DNA of 64,000 nt from an uncultured Lachnospiraceae bacterium (GTDB taxonomy: Bacteria; Bacillota; Clostridia; Lachnospirales; Lachnospiraceae), in the NCBI GenBank assembly GCA_947566645.1, contig CANOKL010000022.1:1-64000 (forward strand), in the 5' to 3' direction. Shown one piece after another: positions 63,397-64,000 of the stretch. A program made the translations under genes and the position numbers. The notes below the pieces were generated by a model. The model searched no databases, was not told the origin of the DNA, and saw only the letters and a list, made by a program, of their open reading frames with translations. Position 1 is the stretch's first letter. Every line of letters starts with the position of its first letter.

Positions 63397-64000
63397 CTAA
63401 TCTATTACACCGTATAATGTCTGCAGCATTGCAGCAGCATCGTTTTTATAAATGATTGTTGTAATCTCTTGTGTTTTTTCGGGATAAGCTTCTCCCGGAA
63501 CGCAGCCATCCGCGATCTTAACAGCCACCTGAACGGTGTCGAAACCAATGGAATAGCAATCCTGGACTCCCAAAGCATAGATGACGCCGTCTCTGAGATA
63601 CCGGAGTGCTTCCCGGTCATGGTCCATTCCGACAATCACGGTTTCGCTCTCTCTTCCGGCTTCGATGACCGCCCTTGCTGCACCGACCGGATTGTTCATA
63701 TTGCAGCAGACAATCCCGGCCAGATCTTCGTGGCGTGCAAGAAACTCCTTCGCGTACTGATAGGACTTCTCTACAGAATCCTCATCGTACTCGGTCTCGA
63801 CTATTTCCATATCAGGATACTTTGCAATCACGTCATGAGCGCCCTCTGCCCTTTCCTCATGGCATGGAGCCCCCTTTGTCCCCACCAGGACGGCAATCTT
63901 TCCCTTAAAACCAAGTTTCTTGCAGAGTGCTTCTGTAAGGTCAGCCCCATCTTCATAGTTGTGGGTGTTCCCTACATAGGCAATGCGGTTGCAGCCATCC
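63397..64000 (-). CDS. Periplasmic-binding-protein-like sugar sensor, 5' end outside window
   Basis: The frame is open to the right edge (about 200 visible residues). It shows the Peripla_BP_4 pattern: RIAYVGNTHNYEDGADLTEAL near the edge, KIAVLVGTKGAP, GIVCCNMNNPVGAARAVIEAG, TVIVGMDHDREALRYLRDGVIYALGVQD, and a C-terminal TTIIYKNDA. The gene ends 16 bp before the start of the hybrid kinase, so the binding protein probably serves as the ligand receptor for that kinase's outer domain, rather than for a transporter (inference from context). No signal peptide can be seen because the start is missing. Confidence 0.8.
   Translation of the reverse strand, partial: DGCNRIAYVGNTHNYEDGADLTEALCKKLGFKGKIAVLVGTKGAPCHEERAEGAHDVIAKYPDMEIVETEYDEDSVEKSYQYAKEFLARHEDLAGIVCCNMNNPVGAARAVIEAGRESETVIVGMDHDREALRYLRDGVIYALGVQDCYSIGFDTVQVAVKIADGCVPGEAYPEKTQEITTIIYKNDAAAMLQTLYGVID

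Overview
The window looks like chromosome of a low-to-mid-GC spore-former-lineage Firmicute, most likely a Lachnospiraceae-type Clostridium (inference). Reasons: strong Gram-positive ribosome binding sites; an rpmG-secE-nusG-rplK-rplA-rplJ-rplL block with Firmicute-type L1 and L10 leader RNAs; a T-box in front of metG; a preQ1 riboswitch in front of queT; a Spo0A-type DNA-binding domain; and diaminopimelate dehydrogenase. No tRNA, rRNA, CRISPR array or insertion sequence was recognised.

Layout. 1-1150: the 3' part of an AT-rich AIPR-type abortive-infection gene. 1155-12087: a sugar or polyol utilisation locus. A FGGY kinase and a DeoR repressor are divergent from a 2-hydroxyacid dehydrogenase, a zinc alcohol dehydrogenase, a complete RbsB/A/C-type ABC importer, a class II aldolase and a xylulokinase-like kinase; repeated GTTTGAA/TTCGAAC boxes surround its promoters. 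12332-24000: hybrid histidine kinase, DUF3810 protein, topoisomerase III, a two-domain peptidoglycan hydrolase, a FIST sensor with a soluble chemotaxis transducer, and rsmI. 23968-32967: a shared sugar-import ATPase, T-box/metG, ddh, a TatD nuclease, rsmA, citrate synthase and a lipase-like hydrolase. 33000-44334: a second hybrid kinase, a 1706-residue leucine-rich-repeat surface protein and an adjoining MoxR ATPase-DUF58-transglutaminase-like trio. 44644-52518: a stand-alone Spo0A DNA-binding domain divergent from a VanRS-like two-component pair, then a methyltransferase and a large membrane-anchored protein. 52521-57966: queT with its riboswitch, DegV and the ribosomal/transcription block. 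58096-64000 (minus strand): an AgrC/AgrA-like pair, a third hybrid kinase interrupted by one in-frame TGA, and the truncated gene of a sugar-binding sensor protein.

Most notable beyond the gene list: (1) a dispersed GGGGACGGGG...CCCCGTCCCC hairpin family at eight loci, which supplies the stop codons and last residues of six genes and brackets ddh with inverted copies; (2) a 35-37 nt stem-loop motif found three times between unrelated genes, with compensating base changes, that I cannot assign to a known RNA family; (3) probable catalytic losses: Cys to Ala in the transglutaminase-like protein and Glu to Met in the 2-hydroxyacid dehydrogenase; (4) 0A-box-like sites next to the receiver-less Spo0A homologue; (5) a nearly leaderless methyltransferase gene. 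All functional statements come from reading the sequence and from family knowledge; no database search was run.
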